Source: Streptomyces sp. KMM 9044
GTDB taxonomy: Bacteria > Actinomycetota > Actinomycetes > Streptomycetales > Streptomycetaceae
NCBI RefSeq assembly: GCF_024701375.2
Contig: NZ_CP113910.1
Coordinates: forward strand, 2,480,001-2,544,000
Length of the DNA: 64,000 nt
Reading direction: 5' to 3'
Of this stretch, positions 8,681-17,326 are shown in pieces. A program made the position numbers and the translations under genes. Under the pieces are notes generated by a model, which saw only the letters and a list, made by a program, of their open reading frames with translations, did not search any database and was not told where the DNA came from. The first letter of the stretch is position 1; each line of letters starts with the position of its first letter.

Positions 8681-8887
8681 GTGACCGTCCAGGGCTTGTC
8701 CGGCCCTGTCCGAAGTTTCGAGGACGGTTCAGCGATCGGCCGTTCCCCAGCGGTGGCCAACGGACGGCCGGTTTCCGAGCTGAGGCAGCTCCGTATCCTG
8801 GAACTGCGGTATGGCATCATCCGGGCTCAGGCGCTCACACCACGTGAGTCAACGGTCTTCATCGAAGAACTGCTGGGGGAGACATGA
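8681..8887 (+). pseudogene. C-terminal remnant of XRE/DUF5753 regulator
   Basis: Only the end of the protein is recognisable: ELRYGIIRAQALTPRESTVF then IEELLGE resembles the last helices of DUF5753 proteins. The HTH and most of DUF5753 (about 230 residues) are gone, and the upstream residues look like random coding. The stop overlaps the next ATG (ATGA), the arrangement usual for intact XRE-DUF397 pairs. No start site of its own is convincing. Confidence 0.5.
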
Positions 8888-9093
8888 TCCGCAACACCTC
8901 GTCCGGGGACGCCTCGGACCTGGCGTGGTTCAAGAGCAGCTACAGCAGCGGCAGTGAGGGCGACTCATGCGTAGAGATCGCCGTCCAGCCCGACACCCTC
9001 CACGTCCGTGACTCCAAGGACGTGGAGGGCGGCCGGCTGACCTTCTCCCCCGCCGCGTGGGCCGGCTTCGTGCCGTACGCGGTCGAGGGCTGA
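8884..9093 (+). CDS. DUF397 domain-containing protein
   Basis: 69 residues with the family core: LAWFKSSYSSG, CVEIAV, LHVRDSKD and LTFSPAAWAGFV. DUF397 proteins are small partners encoded beside XRE/DUF5753 regulators in Streptomyces (whiJ-like loci) and are linked to developmental control; the molecular role is unclear. Here the partner regulator is reduced to a stub and the ATP-binding partner on the opposite strand is broken, so this gene is probably an orphan. Confidence 0.88.
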   Translation: MIRNTSSGDASDLAWFKSSYSSGSEGDSCVEIAVQPDTLHVRDSKDVEGGRLTFSPAAWAGFVPYAVEG

Positions 9094-9103
9094 CGGGCCG
9101 TTT

Positions 9104-9600
9104 CTACTCGGCCTCGGCCTCCGGTACGTCCACCTCGCCGCCCAGGGAACGGGCGATGGCGGTGAACTCGTTGAGGGCGGACTGGAGGTCGCGGACGTTC
9201 TCCTCGGCGATCACCTCGGGCGGCAGCCCGCTGTCGGCGTCGTCGAGGGCGGGGTCCTTCATCCACGTGATGTCGGGGTTGACCTTGTCGCGGGCGACCA
9301 GGTCCTCGTAGCCGAACTTCTTGAACGGCCCGTTCTCGCCCTCCGACTCCACGCGGGCAGAGCTGGGCTCACCGGGCCGGCAGGCCGCCACGAAGTCGTC
9401 CAGGTGGGCGCGGGTGAGCGGGCGCTGCTCGAGCGTGAAGTGCCGGCCGGTGCGGAAGTCGTAGACCCACGTCTCGGTGGTGTGCGGCTTGCCGTCGGCG
9501 CGCGGGGCCTTCTTGTCGAGGAACAGGACGTCGGCCCTGACGCCACCCGCGTCGACGCCGCCTTCCTCACCCTCGGCTGCGCCATCATCTGCCGACGACG
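9104..9600 (-). pseudogene. C-terminal remnant of type I restriction-modification methyltransferase (HsdM-like)
   Basis: The open frame has no plausible start; translation shows ADVLFLDKKAPRADGKP, TWVYDFRTGRHFTLEQ, PLTRAHLDDFV and FGYEDLVARDKVNPDITW, the usual end of class I N6-adenine methyltransferases of HsdM type. The SAM-binding and NPPF catalytic regions are missing, and no hsdS or hsdR is nearby. It is the tail of a lost restriction locus. The stop is at 9104. Confidence 0.7.
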
Positions 9601-9766
9601 CCTGAAGACCTCATTCTGTTGAGGGTTCCTGGGTGGGGGACGGGTCCGAGCGGGGTCCTTGTGCCACCGGGGCGTGATGTGTCACGGCTGAAACCGCCGC
9701 CGCTCGGTGAGGCTCGCGCCGTCGCATGGAGAGCATCACCGCTGGGAGGCGCCCGCCGCGAAAGGC

Positions 9767-9797
9767 TTGACCTCAAGTGAAGTAGAGGTCGCAGAGT
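9767..9797 (+). promoter_or_regulatory. candidate MerR-family-regulated promoter
   Basis: TTGACC (9767-9772) and CAGAGT (9792-9797) are separated by 19 bp, the long spacer typical of MerR-activated promoters. An inverted repeat GACCTC (9769-9774) / GAGGTC (9785-9790) with a 10-bp centre lies inside the spacer. It sits 36 bp before the ATG of the zinc-binding dehydrogenase. No merR gene is seen adjacent. The -10 match is weak. Confidence 0.5.
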
Positions 9798-9832
9798 GGG
9801 TGTCTCCCGCAGATCTACCGGAAGGAACGGTC

Positions 9833-10814
9833 ATGCACGCCGTCGTGCTGCACGAGTTCGGACCCGCTGAGAACCTCCGTTATGAGACCGTGCCCGATCC
9901 CGTACCGGGGCCGGGCGAGGTCCGTGTCTCGGTGAGGGCCGCGGGAGTCCACCAGATCGAGACGGCGATGCGCGAAGGGCTGGAGATCGGTCCGCCGCTT
10001 CCCGGACTTCCGGCGATCCTCGGGGGAGAGGTGGCCGGCGTCGTCGAGTCGGTCGGGCCGGATGTGGACGAGGCCTGGACCGGCGCCAAGGTGGTGACCG
10101 CGCACGGCAGGCCGGGGGGGCTACGCTGAGCTCGCCGTCGCCGACGTCCCGTGCCTGCACCGGATTCCGGCCGGACTGGGGTACGAGGCCGCCGCTACCA
10201 CGGTCGTCACCGGCAGTACCACCATCGGCCTGCTCGACATCGCGGAACTCACCTCCGGCGACGTGGTCCTGGTCACCTCCGCGGCCGGCGGCATCGGCCG
10301 GCTGGTCGTCCAGTTCGCCCACCGCCTCGGCGCCACGGTCGTCGGCGCGGCGGGCGGACCGGCCAAGACGGCGGCCGTGCGGGAGCTGGGAGCGGACATC
10401 GCTGTCGACTACAACCTGCCGGACTGGGCGGGCACCGTCCGCGACGCCTTGGGCGGGCGCGGCGTCACGGCCGTTCTGGACGGCGTCGAGGGCGACAAGG
10501 GGCGGGCCGCCTTCGGGCTGTTGGCCGAGGGCGGGCGCTACCTCACCATCGGCGCGGCCTCGCGGGAGGAGTTCCGCCCCGACGAGGCGGAACTGAAGGA
10601 GCGCGGCGTGCACTTCACCGACGCACTGGCCCTGCTGCTGGAGGGCCAGGACGCGCCCGCCGACGAGGCCCGCGCGCTCACGGCTGCCGCCGAGGGGAGT
10701 CTGGTGCCCGCCTTCCAGACCTTCCCCCTGTCGCAGGCCGCCGCGGCGCACGCCGCCCTGCGGACGAGGGCGACAACAGGCAAGGTCGCCCTCGTCCCCG
10801 ACGCCCACTGGTGA
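9833..10814 (+). pseudogene. NADP-dependent quinone oxidoreductase (MDR/zinc-binding dehydrogenase family), frameshifted
   Basis: ATG at 9833 follows GGAAGG. The N-terminal GroES-like part (VPGPGEVRVSVRAAGVHQIE, GGEVAGVVESVG) runs to about 10120, where a run of seven Gs (10114-10120) shifts the frame to an early TGA. With six Gs the next codons read GGYAELAV and continue in frame through a Rossmann domain (VTSAAGGIGRLVVQFAHRLG), DYNLPDW and the end at 10814. Intact length would be about 326 residues, normal for the family. Enzymes of this kind reduce quinones or enones with NADPH. The homopolymer makes a sequencing error as likely as a true mutation. Confidence 0.75.
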
Positions 10815-11136
10815 GAGACGGCCGGCGTCGGTCCAGCCGACACAGTGGTCTCACGAAAACACCGGGCAACGTCGCCCGCCGGACATTTCGCCAGGACCTG
10901 CTGACGGCGATTCCGCCACCCGCACACGGAATGCGGCGAACCGCACATGGTCATGAACGAGTCCGCCCGACGATCGGCCGTTCGGACCCGACCGGACGGA
11001 GTGACGCCCGGGGGCCCGGCCGACCGCGGAATCTTCGGTGCCGTCACACTTTGGCACCCAGCGGGTACCCAAGGACTGCGCGGCGGCCCCTCGCCGCTTC
11101 CGGCCGTTCACGTCCTCCACCTGCCCGGCGAGCCCG
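10815..11136. other. intergenic between convergent genes
   Basis: No gene recognised between the ends of the dehydrogenase and the amidase. A short GTCGG-tcca-CCGAC hairpin lies near 10827, too weak to call a terminator with confidence. Confidence 0.35.
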
Positions 11137-12552
11137 TCAGAGGTCCCGCACCCGCCGGAACGGCTGGTCGGCCTCCAGTTCGAAGGCGAGCTCCAGCAGC
11201 GTCCGTTCGGCGCCGGGGCGGCCGGAGAGCATGACGCCGACGGGGAGGCCGTCCGGCGTCGTGCTCGTGGCCGGGACCGAGATCGACGGCGTTCCGACGA
11301 CGTTGTTGACCGGGGTGAACGCCACGTAGGCGATGATCCGTTCGATCAGGGTCGCGTAGGGGACCGTCGGGGCGAGGTGGCCGATCTCCGGTGTGGTGTG
11401 GGCGAGGACCGGGGAGAGGACGAGGTCGAGCCCGCGGAACGCCGCCGCGTACGGCTCCCGCGTGCGCTTCAGCCGCCGCACCACACCCGGCGTGCGCTGC
11501 CAGTTCCTCACGTACGTCTCGCGCAGGCCCCGGCTGAGGCCGTCCATGCGGCGCCGGTCGAAGTCCGGGCCGAGCGTCCTTCCGGTGACGCCGATCAGGA
11601 ACGACAACAGGCCCCAGTAGGTGAGGAAGTCCTCCGTGAAGCGCGGGTCGATCGACAGCTCCACCGGCTGCACGGTGTGGCCGAGCCGCTCCAGTCGCTG
11701 TGCCGTCCGTGTGACGGCCGCCCGGGTCGCGGCGTCGGAGGGGACGCCGCTCGGCGAGTCCACCACGAGGCCGATGCGCAGCCGACGCTCCGAGGGACCC
11801 TCGACCAGCCCCACGGGCGGTAGCTTCGGGTTGCGCCAGTGCTGCTCGGCGGCGGCGAGGAACGCGGCGCTGTCCCGTACCGAGCGGCTCAGGACGCCGT
11901 CGGTGACGACGTCGATCGGCAGTTGGCGGCCCTGCGCGTTCGGGACCATCCGGCCCCGTGTGGGCTTCAGCCCCACAAGTCCGCAGCAGGCGGCGGGAAT
12001 CCGGATCGAGCCGCCACCGTCGTTGGCGTGCGCGATCGGCACGGCTCCGGCGGCGACCAGCGCGGCGCTGCCGCCGGACGAGCCGCCCGCCGAGTGGCCG
12101 GTGTGCCACGGGTTACGGACGGGCGCGGCGTCCTCGTACTCGGTGGTCGGGCTGAACCCGAACTCGGGCAGCCGGGACTTGCCGAGCACCGTGACGCCGG
12201 TGCTGACGAACTGCCGGGCGAACGGGGCGTGCCGGCGTGCGTCCTTCGGCGCGAACGCGGCGCTGCCGTGTCCGGTGGGCAGCCCCCGGTAGTCGGTGTT
12301 GTCCTTGACGAAGGTCGGCACCCCGGTGAGGGCGCCGGCCGGCCCAAAGCCGTGGTCCGGAGCGTCGATGTGCACCTGGACGGCGTTGAGCCGGGCGTCC
12401 ACGGCCCTGACCCGTGCCGCCGCGTCACGGGCGGCCTCGGCCGCGCTCACCTCTCCCCGCCGGATCGCCTCGGCGAGCCCGACGGCGTCGTGGTCGCCCA
12501 GGGCGTCGTCCCCGAAGGCGTGGACCCTGGTCTGTTCCTCGGAAGTCGTCAT
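11137..12552 (-). CDS. amidase (amidase-signature family)
   Basis: 471 residues from ATG 12552, which has GGAG six bases upstream; the open frame further upstream has no signal. The Ser-cisSer-Lys triad is visible: K83 in FVKDNTD, GGSSGG (156-161) with the cis-serine, and nucleophile S182 in DGGGSIRIPA. These enzymes hydrolyse carboxamides to acid plus ammonia. The substrate is not deducible; the closest general type is the GatA-like/6-aminohexanoate-cyclic-dimer hydrolase group. Cytoplasmic, no signal peptide, monocistronic between convergent and unrelated neighbours. Confidence 0.88.
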   Translation of the reverse strand: MTTSEEQTRVHAFGDDALGDHDAVGLAEAIRRGEVSAAEAARDAAARVRAVDARLNAVQVHIDAPDHGFGPAGALTGVPTFVKDNTDYRGLPTGHGSAAFAPKDARRHAPFARQFVSTGVTVLGKSRLPEFGFSPTTEYEDAAPVRNPWHTGHSAGGSSGGSAALVAAGAVPIAHANDGGGSIRIPAACCGLVGLKPTRGRMVPNAQGRQLPIDVVTDGVLSRSVRDSAAFLAAAEQHWRNPKLPPVGLVEGPSERRLRIGLVVDSPSGVPSDAATRAAVTRTAQRLERLGHTVQPVELSIDPRFTEDFLTYWGLLSFLIGVTGRTLGPDFDRRRMDGLSRGLRETYVRNWQRTPGVVRRLKRTREPYAAAFRGLDLVLSPVLAHTTPEIGHLAPTVPYATLIERIIAYVAFTPVNNVVGTPSISVPATSTTPDGLPVGVMLSGRPGAERTLLELAFELEADQPFRRVRDL

Positions 12553-12599
12553 CGCCGGCTCCGCCCCTGAACTCATGGATACTGGCCCGCCATCATTCC

Positions 12600-13033
12600 T
12601 TACCGGCGAGTAACAGGCGAGGGGGGGGTGCGCGCGAGTCGCTCCACCGCCGTCCGCGGCGCGCCACCGCGGGTGAGACGCGCGATACCCAGCCACAGCA
12701 GCACGGCCGTGGCGAGCAGCACGAAGGCGTCGCAGTTCGCGATGCCCGGCTTGACCCACGGTAGGCACCGTCGCGCGGCCAGTGACGGCCGTACTCGCAT
12801 GCCTCGCCGACGTCGAACCCAGGCCACGAAGCCGGCGAACAGCGCGAGGGACACAGGCACGCCCACCACAGCGGACGCTGCCAGGATCCGTCCCGCAGGC
12901 CGACGGGGATGCGGTAGAGGCTCCACAGCAGCCACGCCGCAAGGAGCCCGGAGACGGCGAGCACGCCGGCGGCCTCCACGCGCCAGTCCTCAGGGTTCGT
13001 CCGGACCTGTCCGTTGCGCCGGCAGCCCGGCAA
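12600..13033 (-). pseudogene. small multi-span membrane protein, probably frameshifted
   Basis: One frame starting near 13033 gives a membrane segment (AGVLAVSGLLAAWLLWSLY), and a second frame gives two more (ILAASAVVGVPVSLALF and AFVLLATAVLLWLGIARL) and ends at 12600. Protein-like composition switches frame close to 12900, at the GGCCTGCGGGACGG stretch. No family recognised. It could instead be a short intact two-helix protein starting near 12935 (111 residues). Confidence 0.4.
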
Positions 13034-13066
13034 GGCCCGGAGCCGGGTCGGGCGAGGCCCGGCGGG

Positions 13067-13261
13067 TCAGAAGTTGATGCTGCCGATCATCCCCGCGATG
13101 TTGGTCGTCAACTCGCTGATCGTGGGCGCGATCGTCGACGACGCCATGTAGAAGCCGAGGAGCATGCAGACGACCGCATGCCCTGCCTTGAGGCCCGACT
13201 TCTTGATCAACAGGAAGACGATGATCGCCAGCAGCACTACCGCCGAAATCGAGAGTGCCAC
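13067..13261 (-). CDS. small conserved membrane protein
   Basis: 64 residues from a GTG at 13261 with a strong GGAGGTG site eight bases upstream. Two hydrophobic helices (ALSISAVVLLAIIVFLLI and HAVVCMLLGFYMASS) are followed by a short polar tail ending GMIGSINF. It looks like a small helical hairpin membrane protein of the kind common in Streptomyces; function unknown. It is divergent from the S9 peptidase gene, with 177 bp of shared upstream DNA. Confidence 0.75.
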   Translation of the reverse strand: MALSISAVVLLAIIVFLLIKKSGLKAGHAVVCMLLGFYMASSTIAPTISELTTNIAGMIGSINF

Positions 13262-13438
13262 GGCGGCTCACCTCCAAGGATCCCAGGACGACAGGGGGTA
13301 GGAATATGGGGGCAGATAAATCCGTACAACAGCCAGCAGGTTCATACCCACTATGCGCCAACGATCATAACTATCCGTACGCGCGCATCGGTCGGCGCAC
13401 GGCCGCACAAGGGGGCGCATGGCCAATATGGTCATGGC

Positions 13439-15592
13439 ATGACCACAGACGCTGACTCCTTCCCCCGACGGCACGCCCGCACCCAGCGCTTCACCCTCGG
13501 CGCGCCGCGTTCGTTCACCGTGGCACCCGACGGTTCCCGGGTGGTGTTCCTGCGCTCGGGTTCCGGTACGGACCGGGCGAATTCGCTGTGGGTGCTCGAC
13601 CCCCGGGACGGCGGGGAGCGCGTGGCGGCCGACCCGCACGCCCTCCTGGGCGGCGCCGCGGAGAGCCTGTCGGCCCAGGAGCGTGCGCGGCGCGAACGCA
13701 GCCGTGAGGGAGGCGCCGGCATCGTCGGCTACGCCACCGACGCGCAGGTCGAGTTGACCTCTTTCTCCCTGTCAGGGCGGCTTTTCACAGCCGAGTTGCG
13801 GGCCGGGACGGCGCGTGAACTGCCCACTCCCGCACCGGTGATCGACCCCCGGCCGTCACCCGACGGGCGTCACGTCGCATACGTCGCACAGGGCGCGCTG
13901 CGGGTCGTGGGTGCCGGGGGGACGGACGACCGCGCGCTGGCCGCCCCCGAGACGGAGAACGTCACCTACGGTCTGGCGGAGTTCGTCGCGGCCGAGGAGA
14001 TGGGGCGTTCGCGGGGCTTCTGGTGGGCGCCCGACTCGGACCGGCTGCTGGTGGCGCGCGTGGACGACACGCCGGTGAGGCGGTGGTGGATCTCCGATCC
14101 GGCGCACCCGGGACGGGAGCCGCAGCGGGTGGCGTATCCGGCGGCGGGCACCGCGAACGCGGAGGTGCGGCTGTTCGTGATCGGGCTGGACGGGGCGCGT
14201 ACGGAGGTCGTGTGGGACCGGGAGCGGTACCCGTACATGGCGCATGCGCACTGGTCAGCGGCGGGTGCGCCACTGCTGCTCGTACAGGCGCGCGACCAGC
14301 GCAGTCAGCTGTTCCTGGCGGTGGACCCGGACACCGGGACCACCCGGATGGTGCACGCCGACGAAGATCCAGTTTGGCTGGATCTTTTCGCGGGGGTGCC
14401 GTGCTGGAGCCCTTCGGGGCAGCTGGTCCGGATCACGGACGAGGGGGGTGCACGACGACTCGCCGTCGGCGAACGCCCGCTGACCGGACCGCAGTTGCAC
14501 ATCCGCGCGGTACTGGACGTGTCGGACGACGATGTGCTGGTGTCGGCGTCGGCGGGAGCGGAGCCGGGTCCGAGGCCGGGGGCGGCGGACGGCGGCCCGG
14601 AGATCGGCGAGGTGCACGTCTACCGGGTGAACGAACTGGGTGTGGAGCGCGTCTCCCAGGAGCCCGGTGTGCACTCCGCGGTACGCGCCGGGGGCGTGAC
14701 CGTACTCGTGTCCGCGACACCGGACCGGCCGGGGGCGCGGGCGCAGGTTCTGCGTGACGGGAAACCGACGGCGACCGTCCGCTCGTACGCCGAAGACCCC
14801 GGTATGTCCCCCCGGGTGACGCTCACCCAGGGGGGCGCACGCAAAATTCCGTGCGCCGTGCTTATGCCAACGGACTACCACGGCGACACTCCCCTCCCCG
14901 TCCTCATGGACCCCTACGGCGGCCCGCACGGCCAGCGTGTGGTGGCCGCGCACAACCCCCATCTGACCTCGCAGTGGTTCGCCGACCAGGGCTTCGCGGT
15001 GGTCGTCGCCGACGGCCGCGGCACCCCCGGCCACTCCCCGGCCTGGGAGAAGGCCGTCAAGGACGACATCGCCGCGATCACCCTCCAGGACCAGGTGGAC
15101 GCGCTCCAGGCCCTCGCCGCCGACTTCCCGCTCGACCTGGGCCGCGTCGCCGTCCGCGGCTGGTCCTTCGGCGGCTACCTGGCCGCCCTCGCGGCACTGC
15201 GCCGGCCGGACGTCTTCCACGCGGCCGTGGTGGGAGCCCCGGTCACCGACCTGCGCCTGTACGACACCCACTACCAGGAGCGCTACCTCGGTCACCCGGA
15301 CGAGCAGCCGGAGGCCTACCGCCGCAACTCGGTGATCGACGACGCGGGTCTGGTCGACGCCGCCGCACCGCACCGCCCCATGATGATCATCCACGGGCTG
15401 GCGGACGACAACGTGGTGGTCGCCCACTCGCTGCGCCTGTCCTCGGCCCTCCTCGCGGCCGGCCGTCCCCACGAGGTGCTGCCCCTGTCCGGCGTCACGC
15501 ACATGACCCCGCAGGAGGAAGTCGCCGAGAACCTGCTCCGTCTCCAACTGGACTTCCTCAGGCGCTCGCTGGGTCTGACGACGCACGGCTGA
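13439..15592 (+). CDS. S9 family prolyl oligopeptidase (DPP IV-like)
   Basis: 717 residues from ATG 13439; the frame is open from 12782 but the protein-like sequence begins at MTTDADSFPRRHARTQRF, the typical start in Streptomyces. An N-terminal beta-propeller precedes a C-terminal alpha/beta hydrolase domain with S576 in GWSFGGYLA, D656 in HGLADDN and H688 in SGVTHMT. FVAAEEMGR is the DPP IV-type glutamate motif that binds the substrate N-terminus. It cleaves dipeptides or short peptides, probably after proline; no signal peptide, so likely cytoplasmic. A hairpin terminator follows at 15635. The ribosome site before the ATG is weak, and the ATG sits within a short ATG-rich stretch. Confidence 0.92.
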   Translation: MTTDADSFPRRHARTQRFTLGAPRSFTVAPDGSRVVFLRSGSGTDRANSLWVLDPRDGGERVAADPHALLGGAAESLSAQERARRERSREGGAGIVGYATDAQVELTSFSLSGRLFTAELRAGTARELPTPAPVIDPRPSPDGRHVAYVAQGALRVVGAGGTDDRALAAPETENVTYGLAEFVAAEEMGRSRGFWWAPDSDRLLVARVDDTPVRRWWISDPAHPGREPQRVAYPAAGTANAEVRLFVIGLDGARTEVVWDRERYPYMAHAHWSAAGAPLLLVQARDQRSQLFLAVDPDTGTTRMVHADEDPVWLDLFAGVPCWSPSGQLVRITDEGGARRLAVGERPLTGPQLHIRAVLDVSDDDVLVSASAGAEPGPRPGAADGGPEIGEVHVYRVNELGVERVSQEPGVHSAVRAGGVTVLVSATPDRPGARAQVLRDGKPTATVRSYAEDPGMSPRVTLTQGGARKIPCAVLMPTDYHGDTPLPVLMDPYGGPHGQRVVAAHNPHLTSQWFADQGFAVVVADGRGTPGHSPAWEKAVKDDIAAITLQDQVDALQALAADFPLDLGRVAVRGWSFGGYLAALAALRRPDVFHAAVVGAPVTDLRLYDTHYQERYLGHPDEQPEAYRRNSVIDDAGLVDAAAPHRPMMIIHGLADDNVVVAHSLRLSSALLAAGRPHEVLPLSGVTHMTPQEEVAENLLRLQLDFLRRSLGLTTHG

Positions 15593-15634
15593 CCACCACC
15601 GGAACCCGACCGCCGCCGGCCGCGGTCCCACGTG

Positions 15635-15672
15635 GCAGCGCCCCCATGCCGAGGAGGCCTTGGGGGCGCTGC
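15635..15672 (+). terminator. stem-loop terminator of the S9 peptidase gene
   Basis: A perfect 12-bp inverted repeat, GCAGCGCCCCCA (15635-15646) and its complement (15661-15672), with a 14-nt loop, 42 bp after the stop codon. No U-tract, as is usual in Streptomyces. Confidence 0.65.
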
Positions 15673-15748
15673 AGGCGGGGCGCGACGACAGCCGTGCCGA
15701 GGCCGCAACGGCAGGGAGGCAAGCAGTAGGGCATTGCCCTCCGCCGCC

Positions 15749-15813
15749 CGGTTTCAGGGCGTTGAAAGCATCCTGAAACCGCGCTGAATGCGCCCTGCCG
15801 CAATCTCTGCGGC
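15749..15813 (+). promoter_or_regulatory. operator region: heptamer direct repeats and palindromes before a DrrA-like gene
   Basis: Three heptamers, TTGAAAG (15762), CTGAAAC (15773) and CTGAATG (15784), repeat every 11 bp, the spacing seen for SARP/AfsR-type and OmpR-type binding sites. Overlapping them is a perfect inverted repeat CGGTTTCAGG (15749) / CCTGAAACCG (15772). A second palindrome, GCCGCA-N5-TGCGGC, ends one base before the ATG at 15814. The regulator is not identified; a broken BTAD-type regulator lies immediately downstream on the other strand. Confidence 0.5.
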
Positions 15814-16235
15814 ATGACGACGACATCACGCTCACTCGCCATCGCGGCCAAAGGGCTGCGCAAGGCCTACGGGGACAGGACGGTCCTCGACGGCATCGAC
15901 CTGGCGGTGCCGGCCGGGTCCGTGTTCGCGCTGCTCGGCCCGAACGGCGCCGGCAAGACCACCGCGGTGAAGATCCTCTCCACCCTCGTCACCGCAGACG
16001 CCGGCGAGCTGCGCGTCGGCGGCCACGACCTGGCCGCCGACCCGCAGGCCGTGCGCGCCGCGATCGGCGTCACCGGCCAGTTCTCCGCCGTCGACGGCCT
16101 GATCACCGGTGAGGAGAACATGCTCCTCATGGCGGACCTGCACCACCTCTCCCGCAGTGAGGGCCGCCGCACCGTCGCCGGACTGCTGGAGCGCTTCGAC
16201 CTGGTGGAGGCCGCGAAGAAGCCCGCCTCCACCTA
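15814..16235 (+). pseudogene. DrrA-like ABC exporter ATPase, truncated after about 140 residues
   Basis: The first 140 residues are a clean daunorubicin-resistance-type ATPase: LGPNGAGKTT Walker A, the Q-loop stretch IGVTGQFSAVDGLITGEENM and FDLVEAAKKPASTY. The next expected element is SGGMKRRLDLA, but after STY the sequence switches to the antisense of a BTAD regulator and stops at 16266. Signature, Walker B and the partner permease (DrrB) are lost. The upstream operator region is intact, so the truncated message may still be made. Confidence 0.8.
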
Positions 16236-16519
16236 CTGCTGTCGACCTGGTCCTCGGCGAGGGTGAGCCGGTATCCGGTCGGCGTGCTCGCGCGGACGTC
16301 GGAGCCCAGCTGCGCCCGCGCCCTGGACACGAGGACCTGCACCGCCTTTCCCGGCCGCTCCGGCAACTCCTCCGACCACAGCCCTGCCACGAGCCGCTCG
16401 GTGCTGCAGCCCGTGCGCAGGTCGTCCGCGAGCAGCGCGAGGAGGCCGCGGAGCCGGGGCGCGGTGACCTCCTGTCCGCGATAGGCGACACGCGGCGGCA
16501 GGGTCAGGTCGGCGGTCAC
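16236..16519 (-). pseudogene. N-terminal fragment of BTAD/AfsR-like transcriptional regulator
   Basis: From a GTG near 16519 the minus strand encodes ADLTLPPRVAYRGQEVTAPR, LRGLLALLADDLRTGC, LVAGLWSEELPERPGKAVQV and TPTGYRLTLAEDQVDSS, the winged-helix DNA-binding head of an AfsR/BTAD-type regulator. It ends abruptly at about 16236, where the truncated DrrA-like gene of the opposite strand begins. The BTAD helices and everything after are missing; downstream residues in this frame are antisense of DrrA. Confidence 0.75.
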
Positions 16520-16868
16520 CCGTGCAGATGAGCCAAGGCACCGGCCGACGGACCTCCCGCCGGGGGCGAACTCCCGTCGCGCGGGCGTCCCTTGCGCGAG
16601 GCGCATCCACGGACGGCTGTGGAAGGGAGCCGAAGGCGGCACGGATGCCGGCTCCCCGGAACCTCGCCCGCATCCGCCGCTCCGGAGGCTGAGTTCCGTT
16701 AACACGGAGGCAACTCCGGGGAAGCGGTACCGATATACGGACACGCGAGGCTGTCCAGCGTACGGCCGTGCGGGTGCCGTAAACGGGTCGGGGCTCGCCA
16801 TGTTGCCCCGGCCCGTTGCCGCGCCCGGCGGTCCCGGCGGCCCGGAAAACCGCCGGACCGAACCGGTG
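16520..16868. other. intergenic, no gene recognised
   Basis: Upstream of the BTAD fragment and before the ABC-F fragment. Neither strand shows a recognisable protein. It probably contains old promoter DNA of the BTAD gene and debris of the missing 5' half of the ABC-F gene. Confidence 0.35.
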
Positions 16869-17326
16869 CCGGGAAGTCCACGCTGCTCGCCGTACTGGCC
16901 GGCGCGCTCGAGCCCACGCAGGGGTACGTGCGGGCGGCGAAGGGGGCGCGGGTCGTCCGCGTCACCCAGGAGACCGCCGCGCAGGACCCCGGACTCACCG
17001 CCCGCGAGGTGCACGCCCGCCATGTCGGGCGGCTGGTGGCGCGCGGCGCGCTCCGCGACGCGGACACCGTCCCGCTCGGGGCACTCGGGCTGCTGGACTC
17101 CGAGGCGCCGCGCACACCGGTCGGGCGGATGTCCCAGGGGCAGCAGCGGCGGCTCGACCTGGCGCTGGCGCTGGCCGGGCGGCCCGGACTGGTCCTGCTC
17201 GACGAGCCGACCAACCACCTGTCGTCGGCACTCGTCGACGAGCTGACCGACGCGCTCCGCACCACGAGCGCCGCCGTCGTCGTCGCGACCCACGACCGGC
17301 AACTGCTGCGCGACCTCGCGGACTGA
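16869..17326 (+). pseudogene. ABC-F type ATPase, C-terminal half only
   Basis: Translation begins to make sense just before TGAGKSTLLAVLAGAL, the Walker A of a second ABC domain, and continues with MSQGQQRRLDLALAL (signature), LVLLDEPTNHLSSALVDEL (Walker B and the ABC-F THL loop) and VATHDRQLL to the stop at 17326. The first ABC domain and linker are missing. ABC-F proteins act on ribosomes in antibiotic resistance or translation rescue; this copy cannot. Confidence 0.75.

Noticed and set aside
9104..9600. Active type I restriction-modification system
   Set aside because: Only the methyltransferase tail exists; no catalytic motif, hsdS or hsdR.
12782..13438. N-terminal extension of the S9 peptidase frame by about 220 residues
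   Set aside because: The extra sequence is antisense to the small membrane protein genes and is not protein-like; the accepted ATG is where similarity to the family begins.
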